This document shows positions 1 through 9,323 of a stretch of DNA of 64,000 bases, piece after piece. The notes beneath the pieces were generated by a model. It did not search any database, was not told where the DNA came from, and worked only from the letters and a program-made list of their open reading frames with translations. Every line of letters starts with the position of its first letter. Position 1 is the first letter of the stretch. The translations under genes were made by a program, and so were the position numbers. Source of the stretch: Parabacteroides faecis (GTDB taxonomy: Bacteria > Bacteroidota > Bacteroidia > Bacteroidales > Tannerellaceae); the NCBI RefSeq assembly GCF_014647375.1, contig NZ_BMPB01000007.1:347620-411619 (forward strand), written 5' to 3'.

Positions 1-775
1 ATGCCTTTAACGAATCACATTCGGCACGTGATATATAACCAGCCTTTTCCATTTGTTCCAGCACTGTATTACGGCGTCCGCGTGTACGTTCATTCTGACG
101 CTTCGGATTGAAATAAGAAGGGTTTTTACACATTCCAACCAGTGTCGCGGCTTCTTCTATTTTCAGATTCTTAGGAGTCGTTCCAAAATAGACACGTGCA
201 GCCGATTGAATACCAACCGCATTATACAGGAAGTCAAATTTATTCAGATACATGCTGACGATCTCTTCCTTCGTATAATTACGTTCCAACTGAACGGCTA
301 TTACCCATTCGATCGGCTTCTGGAACAGACGTTCCATAAAATTGTCAGCACTTGGTGAAAAAAGCTGCTTAGCTAACTGCTGGGTGATGGTACTACCGCC
401 TCCACCACTCTTCTGCATCAGGAGACCACGTTTCACAACAGCACGGAACAATCCCTGCGCATCGATACCGCTATGCTCTGCAAAACGGATATCTTCAGTA
501 GCGATCAGGGCTTTCACCAGGTCGGGCGAAAGGTCTTTGTAATTTGCCATAATACGGTTATCCTGACTATGCGCATAACTACCCAACGTTTTTCCATCTG
601 CAGAAATGATCTGGGAAGCGAACTTGTCGATAGGATTTTCCAGCTGTTCCACACGGGGCATATACCCGATCGAACCATTTGCAATAGCTGTAAACAACAG
701 GAACACAGTCCCTACTACTGCAACGAACAGCACCCAAAACGAAATTATAATGCCTTTTGTTACTTTTGAAGCCAT
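1..775 (-). CDS. Penicillin-binding protein 1A-type glycosyltransferase (C-terminus outside window)
   Basis: The first 258 residues of a class A penicillin-binding protein, which polymerises lipid II into glycan strands at the outer face of the inner membrane. An N-terminal membrane anchor (about residues 8-32) is followed by the family GT51 signature with the catalytic glutamate at residue 94 (TEDIRFAEHSG) and later GGSTITQQLAKQLF, both typical of PBP1A/MtgA enzymes. The reading frame runs off the left edge without a stop, so the transpeptidase domain that would follow cannot be checked. The ATG at 775 is chosen because the anchor and positively charged start follow it. A minus-strand -7 box (TACCTTTG, 887-894) lies upstream, so the 100-nt leader contains the inverted repeats at 787-878. 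PBP1A rather than PBP1B or PBP1C is an inference from overall resemblance. Confidence 0.88.
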   Translation of the reverse strand, partial: MASKVTKGIIISFWVLFVAVVGTVFLLFTAIANGSIGYMPRVEQLENPIDKFASQIISADGKTLGSYAHSQDNRIMANYKDLSPDLVKALIATEDIRFAEHSGIDAQGLFRAVVKRGLLMQKSGGGGSTITQQLAKQLFSPSADNFMERLFQKPIEWVIAVQLERNYTKEEIVSMYLNKFDFLYNAVGIQSAARVYFGTTPKNLKIEEAATLVGMCKNPSYFNPKRQNERTRGRRNTVLEQMEKAGYISRAECDSLKA

Positions 776-786
776 AATATTTAATC

Positions 787-878
787 AGTTGACAACTGAC
801 AGTTGACAGTTGATAAATAACAGCCGGCAGGTCGTAACCATTTCTTACTGTCAATCATCAACTGTCAACTGTCAACTT
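787..878. repeat. Inverted/direct repeats of a TGACAGT core in the PBP leader
   Basis: Copies of GACAGTTGACAGTTGA near 797-812 are mirrored by TCAACTGTCAACTGTCAAC at 858-876, with a 46-nt loop. The arms contain short direct repeats themselves. The block lies between the -7 box at 887-894 and the start codon at 775, so it would be transcribed as the 5' leader of the PBP gene and could form a long hairpin. Such repeats are common intergenic sequences in Bacteroidales; a role is not shown. Confidence 0.65.
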
Positions 879-905
879 TTGAGGGGCAAAGGTAATAAAA
901 AACAA

Positions 906-1847
906 TTAAACCAACATTATTACCCCTAAACTGATCAATCCGATAAATACCCAAAGAATAACTCCCTGAACCATCGGACGAACTCCGACCTGCTTAATTA
1001 CTTTTCTCGATAGCCCCGCCCCGATCAGAAACAGAGTAACTGTCAACCCTTTCTTTGCCAACCAGACTAACGAACTCGTTATCGTTTCAGGAATTGTCAG
1101 GAAGGTATTTGCCACCATAGCCAAAATAAAGAAAAAGATAAACCAGGGGATACTGATCTTCGCACCTTTCTGTTTAAAAATAAACATAGTAGCAATTGTC
1201 ACAGGAATGATCCATAACGCCCGCGTCAACTTAACCATCGTTGCTATTTCAAGCGCTTGTTCACCATAAGCGGCACCGGCTCCTACCACCGAGCTTGTAT
1301 CATGTATGGCAATAGCCGCCCACATACCAAACTGTTCCTGGCTTAATCCCAGTAAATGACCGATAGGCGGAAAGATAAACAACGCAATCGCATTTAGAAT
1401 AAAAATAGTCCCTAACGACATCGACATCTCGTTATCATTGGCTTTCACTACCGGTGCAACGGCTGCAATAGCACTTCCTCCGCAAATAGCAGTCCCGGCA
1501 GAGATCAGATAGGCCGTTTTACGATCCATCATCAACCTTTTACCCAGATACATACCTAACGCCAAAACTGCAACAACCGACACGACAGTGAAAAGCATCC
1601 CTTCTTTTCCCGTTCTCAGCGATTCATGCAGATTCATTCCGAATCCCAGACCAACGACAGAGAACTGCAATAAATATTTAGAAGTCTTCTTACTGAATTT
1701 CGGGAAAGGTTGTCCGGCTGTCATTCCCAGCGCAAGCCCCAGGAACAGGGCAACTGCAGGTGAAACAAAAGGCATCAGACAAAAAATAAAAAGAAGAATG
1801 AAAAGAGATTTGTTATACTTCGTAAGTACTTGTTCAATTGTATTCAT
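906..1847 (-). CDS. YeiH/UPF0324 family putative sulfate exporter
   Basis: A 313-residue polytopic membrane protein with about nine to ten hydrophobic segments. The conserved stretch around residues 120-125 (TAICGGSAI) and the HDTSSVVGAG motif further on are hallmarks of the YeiH/YadS (Cons_hypoth698) family, annotated as putative sulfate exporters although the substrate is not firmly established. The next gene on the same strand is an O-acetylhomoserine sulfhydrylase, and Lrp and LysR regulators follow, so a role in sulfur metabolism fits the context. A -7 box (TACCTTTG on the minus strand, 1886-1893) lies 39 bases upstream of the ATG, indicating its own promoter. Confidence 0.85.
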   Translation of the reverse strand: MNTIEQVLTKYNKSLFILLFIFCLMPFVSPAVALFLGLALGMTAGQPFPKFSKKTSKYLLQFSVVGLGFGMNLHESLRTGKEGMLFTVVSVVAVLALGMYLGKRLMMDRKTAYLISAGTAICGGSAIAAVAPVVKANDNEMSMSLGTIFILNAIALFIFPPIGHLLGLSQEQFGMWAAIAIHDTSSVVGAGAAYGEQALEIATMVKLTRALWIIPVTIATMFIFKQKGAKISIPWFIFFFILAMVANTFLTIPETITSSLVWLAKKGLTVTLFLIGAGLSRKVIKQVGVRPMVQGVILWVFIGLISLGVIMLV

Positions 1848-1974
1848 TACTATAATATCTTAGTTATCCTTTATTTTTGATGGCGCAAAGGTAGACTTAA
1901 AAAAGATATCGCACCAATCACATTATGGAATAGCTGATAACTTGAAGTTATAACATTCCCCTCTTTCCAATTGT

Positions 1975-3261
1975 TCAGATTTTAGCAAGCGCTTCCTCCA
2001 GATCTGCAAGCAAATCATCTATATGCTCCGTTCCGATCGATAAACGAACTGTTCCCGGATAGATTTCCTGATCGGCAAGTTCTTCGGCACTAAGTTGCGA
2101 GTGTGTCGTACTTGCCGGATGAATAACAAGGGATTTAACATCGGCAACGTTTGCCAACAAAGAGAAAATCTCCAGGCTGTCGATGAAACGGTGCGCTTCC
2201 TCTTGTCCTCCCTTTATTTCAAAGGTAAAAATAGAACTGCCACCTTTCGGGAAATACCGCTTGTATAAAGCATGGTCGGGATGATCCGGCAATGACGGAT
2301 GATTCACTTTTTTCACTCTCGGATGGTCTTTCAGAAAATTCACAACCTTCAGGGCATTTTCCACATGACGTTCCACACGTAATGAAAGCGTTTCCAGTCC
2401 TTGTAATAAAATGAATGCATTGAAAGGACTGATGCAAGCCCCTGTATCACGCAGTAAGATGGCGCGAATACGGGTCACATACGCCGCCGGACCTGCTGCA
2501 TCGACGAAACGTACACCATGATAACTCGGATCCGGTTCCGTCAGTTGCGGGAACTTACCGGAGGCAACCCAGTCGAATTTACCGGAATCAACAATCACAC
2601 CACCTAACGATGTTCCGTGACCACCTATAAACTTAGTTGCAGAATGTACCACAATATCAGCACCGTACTCGATCGGGCGGATCAGATAAGGAGTACCGAA
2701 AGTATTATCGACGATCAAAGGGATTTGATGACGATGAGCGATATCAGCAACAACTTCTATATCTATAATATTGGAATTCGGATTTCCGAGAGTCTCGATG
2801 AAAATAGCCTTCGTATTCGGTTGAATAGCTTTCTCGAAATTCGACAGATCGGCAGGATCGACAAAAGTTGCAGTTATTCCATAAGTAGGCAACGTATGTG
2901 CCAACAAATTATAACTTCCCCCATAAATAGTTTTAGCAGCGACAATATGGTCACCGGCACGGGCAATGTTTTCAAATGCATATGTAATAGCAGCCGCACC
3001 GGAAGCTACAGCCAACCCGGCCACCCCCCCTTCAAGAGCGGCTACACGTTGCTCGAAAACACCTTGTGTCGAATTGGTCAGACGTCCGTATATATTACCC
3101 GGATCCTGCAAACCGAAACGTGCAGCGGCATGTGCCGAGTTATGGAATACATAAGAAGTTGTCTGATAAATGGGCACTGCACGTGAATCTGTTGCCGGAT
3201 CGGCCTGTTCCTGCCCTACATGAAGCTGTAATGTCTCGAAATGTAATTCTCTTTTTGCCAT
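1975..3261 (-). CDS. O-acetylhomoserine sulfhydrylase (PLP enzyme)
   Basis: A 428-residue Cys/Met-metabolism PLP enzyme. It would make homocysteine (or cysteine) from O-acetyl-homoserine (or serine) and sulfide in the cytoplasm. The PLP-binding lysine sits in SATKFIGGHGTSLGG, the typical long MetY form; the N-terminus (FETLQLHVGQE) and C-terminus (VRLSIGTEHIDDLL) also match MetY. The start is placed at the ATG at 3261 because the 24 further upstream residues of the open frame are not family-like and overlap the promoter. A -7 box TAACTTTG with an upstream TTTG, 16 nt apart, is found at 3307-3334. The divergent Lrp gene and the nearby YeiH and LysR genes suggest a sulfur amino-acid block. Confidence 0.93.
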   Translation of the reverse strand: MAKRELHFETLQLHVGQEQADPATDSRAVPIYQTTSYVFHNSAHAAARFGLQDPGNIYGRLTNSTQGVFEQRVAALEGGVAGLAVASGAAAITYAFENIARAGDHIVAAKTIYGGSYNLLAHTLPTYGITATFVDPADLSNFEKAIQPNTKAIFIETLGNPNSNIIDIEVVADIAHRHQIPLIVDNTFGTPYLIRPIEYGADIVVHSATKFIGGHGTSLGGVIVDSGKFDWVASGKFPQLTEPDPSYHGVRFVDAAGPAAYVTRIRAILLRDTGACISPFNAFILLQGLETLSLRVERHVENALKVVNFLKDHPRVKKVNHPSLPDHPDHALYKRYFPKGGSSIFTFEIKGGQEEAHRFIDSLEIFSLLANVADVKSLVIHPASTTHSQLSAEELADQEIYPGTVRLSIGTEHIDDLLADLEEALAKI

Positions 3262-3306
3262 GATCTTATTCTTTTCAGTTTGATTTATTATCGAATTATT
3301 TTCCAG

Positions 3307-3334
3307 CAAAGTTATCATACACGGAAATATCAAA
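3307..3334 (-). promoter_or_regulatory. Promoter of the O-acetylhomoserine sulfhydrylase gene
   Basis: Read on the minus strand: TTTG (3331-3334), 16-nt spacer, TAACTTTG (3307-3314), close to the Bacteroidetes consensus. It lies about 45 nt upstream of the ATG at 3261. A plus-strand -7 box for the divergent Lrp gene (TATTTTTG, 3366-3373) is only about 30 bp away, so one regulator could control both. Confidence 0.55.
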
Positions 3335-3439
3335 CAAGAAATATCATAAATACAGAAAATAACCCTATTTTTGCAGTATCATACAGAATAAACGAACCAG
3401 ACAACAGTTAAAAAAGATCAGATAAAAGAATTTTATTCT

Positions 3440-3901
3440 ATGGAGACTTTAGATAAAAAGGATTTACAAATCCTCCGTACGCTACAAGAAAATGCACGAC
3501 TAACGACCAAAGAGCTTGCCGCCCGGGTAAACCTTTCGTCGACACCCGTCTTCGAACGCCTCAGACGCCTGGAGAACGGAGGGTATATAAAGAAGTATAT
3601 TGCCGTATTGGATGCAGAAAAACTGAATCTGGGTTTTGTCGTCTTTTGCCGGGTCAAACTCAGTAAGCTCAACAAAGAGATAGCGACCGATTTCACACGA
3701 GTCATACAAGATATTCCTGAGGTAACCGAATGTTACAACATATCGGGCAGTTACGATTACCTGCTAAAGATACATGCTCCCAATATGAAATACTATCAGG
3801 AGTTTATCCTGAACGTTCTGGGGACAATCGACAGTCTCGGATCGCTGGAAAGTACTTTTGTGATGGATGAAGTGAAACATGATTACGGCATCCATATCTG
3901 A
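3440..3901 (+). CDS. Lrp/AsnC family transcriptional regulator
   Basis: A 153-residue Lrp-type feast/famine regulator. Residues 1-60 form the winged-helix DNA-binding domain (LDKKDLQILRTLQENAR, then LSSTPVFERLRRLEN as the recognition helix). The rest is the RAM ligand-binding and oligomerisation domain with the characteristic GSYDYLLKI turn. It is divergent from the sulfhydrylase gene, so it is a natural candidate to regulate it in response to an amino acid such as methionine or leucine; this is inferred from position only. The -7 box TATTTTTG (3366-3373) lies about 66 nt upstream of the ATG. Its stop is 2 nt from the convergent LysR gene's stop. Confidence 0.93.
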   Translation: METLDKKDLQILRTLQENARLTTKELAARVNLSSTPVFERLRRLENGGYIKKYIAVLDAEKLNLGFVVFCRVKLSKLNKEIATDFTRVIQDIPEVTECYNISGSYDYLLKIHAPNMKYYQEFILNVLGTIDSLGSLESTFVMDEVKHDYGIHI

Positions 3902-3903
3902 TA

Positions 3904-4788
3904 TCATTTATATGCCTGCATATACCGGATAAAACTTTCTTCCAACCCTCCGCTTTGCCCCTGCAATTGTACAAAGGAGAACATACGTTCGGCAGAAAAA
4001 TTCGTGATATCGATCACTTTCAAGGTACCTGACATCAACTCGCGGGTAACGGCACGCACCGATACGATAGCCAAAGCATCCGAGTTTTCAAGAAATAACT
4101 TGATACTTTCGGTACTCCCTAACTGCATCAGCACATTTAACTGCGATAATTTGATCTGATGTTCGGCAAGCGTTGATTCCAAAACCGCCAATGTTCCGGA
4201 ACCATTTTCCCTGAGCACCAGCGGAAGTGTACAAAGCTGTTCCAGCGACAGTTCTTCAAAATGAGCCAGTTTACTACCGGTATGTGTAATAACAACCAAT
4301 TCGTCTTTCATAAAAGGCGTATAATGAAGAGAACTTTGGCGGGCATTTCCTTCCACCAGCCCCAAAGTGATTTTACCCTCACACAAAGCCTTTTCAATAT
4401 CATGGCTGTTACCGTTCAGTAAAGAAGCACGAATATCGGGGAACTTCCTGATAAAAGTAGATAATATAGGTGGTAAAACATATTGGGCGATCGTAGTACT
4501 GGCCCCCAGGCGCAGGTCGCCACATATATTATCGGTCAGCAGATTCATCTCGAAGTCCAGTTGCCGGTAAGCGGCAAGCAGCGTATTGGTATGCGACAAC
4601 AACAGTTCTCCGGCCCGCGTCAACATGATACGGCTGCCTGTACGGTCGAACAGAGGCATCTTATATTGCATTTCCAACTCATGAATATGCTTACTTATAG
4701 CAGGTTGACTTATATACAACTCTTTTGACGCTTTCGTAAAGCTCAGGTTAGTCGCTACGCTGTAAAATACCTTCAGACGAAAATCCAT
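3904..4788 (-). CDS. LysR family transcriptional regulator
   Basis: A 294-residue LysR-type regulator: N-terminal helix-turn-helix (LSFTKASKELYISQPAISKHIHELE, abbreviated; residues about 15-40) and a C-terminal periplasmic-binding-protein-like effector domain. The inducer cannot be deduced. It is divergent from the AsmA gene and convergent with the Lrp gene; the sulfur-related genes nearby allow a CysB-like role, but nothing specific in the sequence proves it. A minus-strand -7 box (TATCTTTG, 4823-4830) lies 35 nt upstream of the ATG and faces a plus-strand box at 4845-4852, so the two divergent promoters overlap and may be co-regulated. Confidence 0.92.
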   Translation of the reverse strand: MDFRLKVFYSVATNLSFTKASKELYISQPAISKHIHELEMQYKMPLFDRTGSRIMLTRAGELLLSHTNTLLAAYRQLDFEMNLLTDNICGDLRLGASTTIAQYVLPPILSTFIRKFPDIRASLLNGNSHDIEKALCEGKITLGLVEGNARQSSLHYTPFMKDELVVITHTGSKLAHFEELSLEQLCTLPLVLRENGSGTLAVLESTLAEHQIKLSQLNVLMQLGSTESIKLFLENSDALAIVSVRAVTRELMSGTLKVIDITNFSAERMFSFVQLQGQSGGLEESFIRYMQAYK

Positions 4789-4844
4789 ATTCCTATATTC
4801 TTTTAAATAAACTTATCAGGTACAAAGATATGGGTTTATTTACA

Positions 4845-4852
4845 TACTTTTG
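4845..4852 (+). promoter_or_regulatory. -7 box of the AsmA gene, inside an ATAC-N4-GTAT palindrome
   Basis: TACTTTTG matches the Bacteroidetes -7 consensus and lies 23 nt before the AsmA ATG at 4876. It is embedded in ATACTTTTGTAT (4844-4855), a small palindrome of the T-N11-A type favoured by LysR proteins, which would suit the divergent LysR regulator. No good -33 TTTG is visible. Confidence 0.45.
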
Positions 4853-4875
4853 TATGACCAATACATGAAGACAAT

Positions 4876-7800
4876 ATGAAGATCAATAAAAAATTAGTTA
4901 CAACCATTATCGTTATCGCCGTTACCCTGTTCTTTATCCTTCCGGGTATCGGGTTCAGCATTCTGAATTGGGGTGTCCTCCCACCGGAGAAACTGACCCC
5001 GCTTGTCATCGAACAGACTAATAAATTTCTCGATGCCCACCTGGATTGCGAACGGATCGAACTGACTTATTTCGAAACATACCCGCATCTGGGCATCCGG
5101 CTTACGAACGGTCATCTGATCTCACATGCAGCAGAAGACTCTACAGCACATAAAGAAAAACTGGCTATCTCCTCCGATTCGTTACTTGCATTCAAAACGG
5201 CTGTCATCTCCCTCCGACCGACCGACTACCTTTTCGGCGGCAAAATAACCATAGGCGAGATCAGCATTGATGAACCCCGCTTCTATGGATATGTCAATAA
5301 AAAAGGAGCGGCTAACTGGGATATTTATTCCAGCAAAACGGATTCTGCCGAGACCGACAAAAAACCGTTGCCTCCTATTGACCTGCAAAAAGTCCGTATC
5401 TCAAACGGCCGTTTCACTTACGACGACCATGAAGCAGATTTATTTGCCGAAATCAACGGCTTTTTCCTCAATCTCGACGGCTCGCTAACCAACGGAAAAA
5501 ATAAACTGGATATTGAAACAGGTTCTACCTCCATCCTGTTCAGCAGCCCGACTTATACATTGGAAAACAAACTGGCATTAAAACTAAAAAGCCAGCTCTT
5601 ACTTTCTGACAACTTCAATACAATCACATTGAACGATGCCGAACTGCTGGTAAACGACCTCCCTTTTACCGCTAACGGCTCTGTCAGCAGTGTACCTCCG
5701 CTAAAACAGACTAAAATAGACATGGAGGTAGGACTCAAAGTATCCGATATGAACGATTTGCTGAAATTCATTCCCGATGCTTATTTTCAGAACAGAGAAA
5801 AAACACTGGCAAAAGGGGCAATCGTTGTGGAAGGCAACATACATGGTTACCTGGGCGACAGCATTGTGCCCTCTGTAAACCTATGCTGCAAAATAGAGAA
5901 TGGCTCCTATCACGTCAAAGGTCTCAAACAAGGGATCGACACCATACAGATGGATATGGATCTTCACCTGAACGGTATGTATCCCGACTCTTCTTTCATG
6001 TCATTGGAACAGCTGACATTAAAAGGTCTGACAACCTCCCTGGACATGAGCGGAAAAGTCACCAACCTGCTGACGTCCCCCAATATAGATGCGAATATAA
6101 AAGGGAAGATCGATTTTACACGACTGGCAAAAGAGTTTCTGAACCCGGACACATTGCTCCTTCAGGGAACTATGGATGCCGACCTTTCCGCCTCATTCAA
6201 TGTCGACGATCTACTGAACAGCCAATACGGGAAGGTACATGCATCCGGTCGTTTGAATATTGATACGTTGAAAGCCTATAGCAAGCCGTTAGGAATGGAT
6301 GTCTTTATTACTAATGCCGGTTTCTCGGTCGACTCGACACAGCTAAGCAGTTCTTATCTGGAAAATAAAGATTTGTTAAGCACGACTTTATCGGTCGATA
6401 GCCTGAACATCAAATACCAGGATGCAATCAGCACAAACATCAGCCGATTGACTATACAGGCAAAAACATCTCCTGTCATAGATACGACGGCTGTTATCCC
6501 GATGACTGCTCAACTGAAATTTGACTATCTGCGTACCCGCCTCCCCGATTCCGTATGGCTGGTTGCCGGACAAACAGTCATGAAAGGAGGGATCAAATCA
6601 TCCGCATCCAACAAACGTATACCGACTGCCGGTGCTACCATCTCAGTCGATACCCTTCGTTATTTCATTCTACCGATGCGTACCGGAATGATCCTTTCCG
6701 GAAATACATTTAATATAGAAGCACTCCCCTACCGCGATGCAATGCGTCAACGCTGGCTGGCACGGACCGATACGACTACCCATACCACAACCGCAAGAGC
6801 GACACGTACGCGCCGTCCAAGAACACCTGACCAGACACAGACAGACACGACTGATGTAACGACACAGTTATTACGCCGTTGGGAAGTCCGTGGCAGTCTT
6901 TCTTTCAACAAAATGCGCGGATTCAGCCGTCTTTTACCCGTTCCCATGAAAATGGACCAAACCACCATGAAGTTCAATACCAACGATATTACCCTTACCA
7001 ATGCTCACCTGCATCTGGGTAAAAGCGATTTCATGCTGAACGGAGAAATAAAACGTATTCGCCAGGCGATGTTACGCGGAGGGAAATTACAAGGAAACTT
7101 CTCCCTGACATCCGACTATATCGACTGCAACCAGCTAATGAAAGCGATGAACTCAGGCATGCAATATACAGAGCTACATTCCGCAACTACCGACCAGTCA
7201 GTTATTGACGAAGAAAATCTAGTCACAATGGATACCCATGCATTACAGGATTCCATTGCTACAGCAACGTTAGACACAACAGACCGCGTATTCGTTATCC
7301 CAGCCTATCTGGATATGACGCTTCACACAGATGCAAAAAAGATAGATTTCAAAGATGTCGAACTTAGTAACGTTCTCGGTGAAGTGATCATCCGTGATCA
7401 AAGCATCAACCTCAGTAACCTCAAGATGGATTCGAATATCGGTCGTGGACATATGACCATGTTCTACACAGCTAAAGATGAGAGCGGCGCTTCTGCCGGT
7501 TTCGATATTGATATGGAAAATGTGATGGTCGAGAAACTGATCGGGTTATATCCTGCCATCGATACCCTGGTCCCTATGTTACGTTCTTTTGAGGGGGTAG
7601 TCGACTGCCAGATAACAGCTACTTGTAAAATGGATTCGGTAATGTCACTCGATCTCCCTTCTTTAAATTCAGCCTGCTATCTGCATGGAGAAAATATGGT
7701 ACTGCTCGATGGCGAGACTTTTACGGAAATATCCAAGACGCTTATGTTCAAAAATAAGAAACGGAATGTCATAGACAGTATCTCTGTCGACCTTGCCATC

Positions 7801-8175
7801 AAAGACAATAAAATCGAAGTATTCCCCTTTCTGGTCGAAATGGACAGATATAAAGTGGCAGTCGGAGGAACACATAACCTGGACATGACATTCAACTATC
7901 ATTTATCCGTACTCAAGTCGCCCGTTCCTTTCAAACTGGGAATAGACATCACCGGCAACCTGGACGATTTTAAATACAAGATCGTAAAATGCCGTTACAA
8001 AGATTTATTCAAACCGGCTAAAGAAGCCGAACTGGATAGCACACGGACAAACATCCGGAAAGAGATACGGGAATCGATACGCAATCAAATAAAAGAGACT
8101 GCTCCCGAATTGGTGAGCAGCCTCTCCTCAAATCATTCAGCGACTCCTCCGGATGGAGAAGCCAGTGTTTTATAA
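4876..8175 (+). CDS. AsmA family outer-membrane biogenesis protein
   Basis: A 1099-residue AsmA-like protein with one N-terminal transmembrane anchor (about residues 7-30) and a long periplasmic region of repeating beta-rich segments, as in the AsmA/TamB group of proteins proposed to bridge the two membranes and carry phospholipid. A low-complexity Thr/Arg-rich linker (TTTHTTTARATRTRRPR near residue 635) separates two halves. The C-terminal part (FKLGIDITGNLDDFKYKIVK) is typical of the family. The gene stands alone, with its own -7 box, and its last 6 nt overlap the 3' end of the convergent rmlB gene. A second, larger member of this superfamily (TamB) is encoded at 31181-35737. Confidence 0.85.
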   Translation: MKINKKLVTTIIVIAVTLFFILPGIGFSILNWGVLPPEKLTPLVIEQTNKFLDAHLDCERIELTYFETYPHLGIRLTNGHLISHAAEDSTAHKEKLAISSDSLLAFKTAVISLRPTDYLFGGKITIGEISIDEPRFYGYVNKKGAANWDIYSSKTDSAETDKKPLPPIDLQKVRISNGRFTYDDHEADLFAEINGFFLNLDGSLTNGKNKLDIETGSTSILFSSPTYTLENKLALKLKSQLLLSDNFNTITLNDAELLVNDLPFTANGSVSSVPPLKQTKIDMEVGLKVSDMNDLLKFIPDAYFQNREKTLAKGAIVVEGNIHGYLGDSIVPSVNLCCKIENGSYHVKGLKQGIDTIQMDMDLHLNGMYPDSSFMSLEQLTLKGLTTSLDMSGKVTNLLTSPNIDANIKGKIDFTRLAKEFLNPDTLLLQGTMDADLSASFNVDDLLNSQYGKVHASGRLNIDTLKAYSKPLGMDVFITNAGFSVDSTQLSSSYLENKDLLSTTLSVDSLNIKYQDAISTNISRLTIQAKTSPVIDTTAVIPMTAQLKFDYLRTRLPDSVWLVAGQTVMKGGIKSSASNKRIPTAGATISVDTLRYFILPMRTGMILSGNTFNIEALPYRDAMRQRWLARTDTTTHTTTARATRTRRPRTPDQTQTDTTDVTTQLLRRWEVRGSLSFNKMRGFSRLLPVPMKMDQTTMKFNTNDITLTNAHLHLGKSDFMLNGEIKRIRQAMLRGGKLQGNFSLTSDYIDCNQLMKAMNSGMQYTELHSATTDQSVIDEENLVTMDTHALQDSIATATLDTTDRVFVIPAYLDMTLHTDAKKIDFKDVELSNVLGEVIIRDQSINLSNLKMDSNIGRGHMTMFYTAKDESGASAGFDIDMENVMVEKLIGLYPAIDTLVPMLRSFEGVVDCQITATCKMDSVMSLDLPSLNSACYLHGENMVLLDGETFTEISKTLMFKNKKRNVIDSISVDLAIKDNKIEVFPFLVEMDRYKVAVGGTHNLDMTFNYHLSVLKSPVPFKLGIDITGNLDDFKYKIVKCRYKDLFKPAKEAELDSTRTNIRKEIRESIRNQIKETAPELVSSLSSNHSATPPDGEASVL

Positions 8176-9315
8176 CTCACGGCCGGAGTACATCCGGTCG
8201 TAATATTTCATATAGTCACCACCGGTAATCTCTTCCACCCATTGCTGGTTTTCCAGATACCAGCGGATTGTTTTGACAATACCGACTTCAAAACTGGTTT
8301 CAGGTGTCCAGCCGAGTTCTTCCGAGATCTTTGTTGGATCGATAGCATAACGCTGGTCATGTCCGAGGCGGTCTTTCACAAAAGTGATCAGGCTTTCGTT
8401 GATCCAGTCGATCCTAATCTCTCCGTCAGGACCGATCTCTTTCTTCTTCAATACCTGACGATATTCGGGGTGTTCAGTCATCAACTGACGAATCGTCTGA
8501 ATGGTCAGTTTAACAATCTCGATATTCTGCTTTTCGTTATGTCCGCCAACATTATATACTTCTCCTACCCGACCGCGATGAATAACCGCATCGATAGCTT
8601 TACAATGATCTTCCACATACAACCAGTCCCGAACATTGGTACCGTCACCATACACAGGCAAAGATTTTCCTTCCAGGATATTTTTGATAATAAGCGGAAT
8701 CAGTTTTTCCGGGAAATGATAGGGACCATAGTTGTTGGAACAACGGGTAATACTTACCGGCATTTTATAAGTATCGGAATATGCCTTTACAAACAAATCG
8801 GCACTGGTCTTGGAAGCGCTATACGGACTTCTTGGATCCAGCGGAGTCGTTTCATGGAAATAACCTTCTGCACCAAGACTGCCATACACCTCATCCGTCG
8901 ATACCTGATGGAAACGAACACCTTCACGCCACTGCGGATAACCGGTCTCCTCTTTTCCCGTCACCCAGGCTTTGCGCGCAGCGTCCAGCAGGTTTTGTGT
9001 TCCCAGAATATTCGTCACTAGGAACAACTGCGGATTTTCAATACTACGATCTACATGGCTTTCTGCAGCAAAATTGACTACATAATCGAAATTATACTTT
9101 GCAAAAAGTTCATCAACCAGCGTACGGTCACAGATATCCCCCTTTACAAACTCACAACGTTTGCCATCGATATCTCCTGCTATTGTACCCAGATTACCTG
9201 CATAAGTAAGCAAGTCGAGAACTACAATCTTTATATCCTGATGCTCTGCCAGCATATATTTGATAAAGTTGGCACCAATAAAACCAGCGGCACCCGTAAC
9301 CAGATAAGTCTTCAT
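8170..9315 (-). CDS. rmlB: dTDP-glucose 4,6-dehydratase
   Basis: A 381-residue short-chain dehydrogenase that converts dTDP-glucose to dTDP-4-keto-6-deoxyglucose, the second step of dTDP-rhamnose synthesis for surface polysaccharide. The N-terminus has the NAD-binding GAAGFIGANF; the catalytic DE pair is in VSTDEVYGSLG and the YxxxK in YSASKTSAD. It is slightly longer than E. coli RmlB because of insertions around residues 120 and 265. rmlC lies 8 nt upstream on the same strand and is probably co-transcribed. rmlA and rmlD are not in the window. Confidence 0.95.
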   Translation of the reverse strand: MKTYLVTGAAGFIGANFIKYMLAEHQDIKIVVLDLLTYAGNLGTIAGDIDGKRCEFVKGDICDRTLVDELFAKYNFDYVVNFAAESHVDRSIENPQLFLVTNILGTQNLLDAARKAWVTGKEETGYPQWREGVRFHQVSTDEVYGSLGAEGYFHETTPLDPRSPYSASKTSADLFVKAYSDTYKMPVSITRCSNNYGPYHFPEKLIPLIIKNILEGKSLPVYGDGTNVRDWLYVEDHCKAIDAVIHRGRVGEVYNVGGHNEKQNIEIVKLTIQTIRQLMTEHPEYRQVLKKKEIGPDGEIRIDWINESLITFVKDRLGHDQRYAIDPTKISEELGWTPETSFEVGIVKTIRWYLENQQWVEEITGGDYMKYYDRMYSGREL

Positions 9316-9323
9316 CGTCCGTA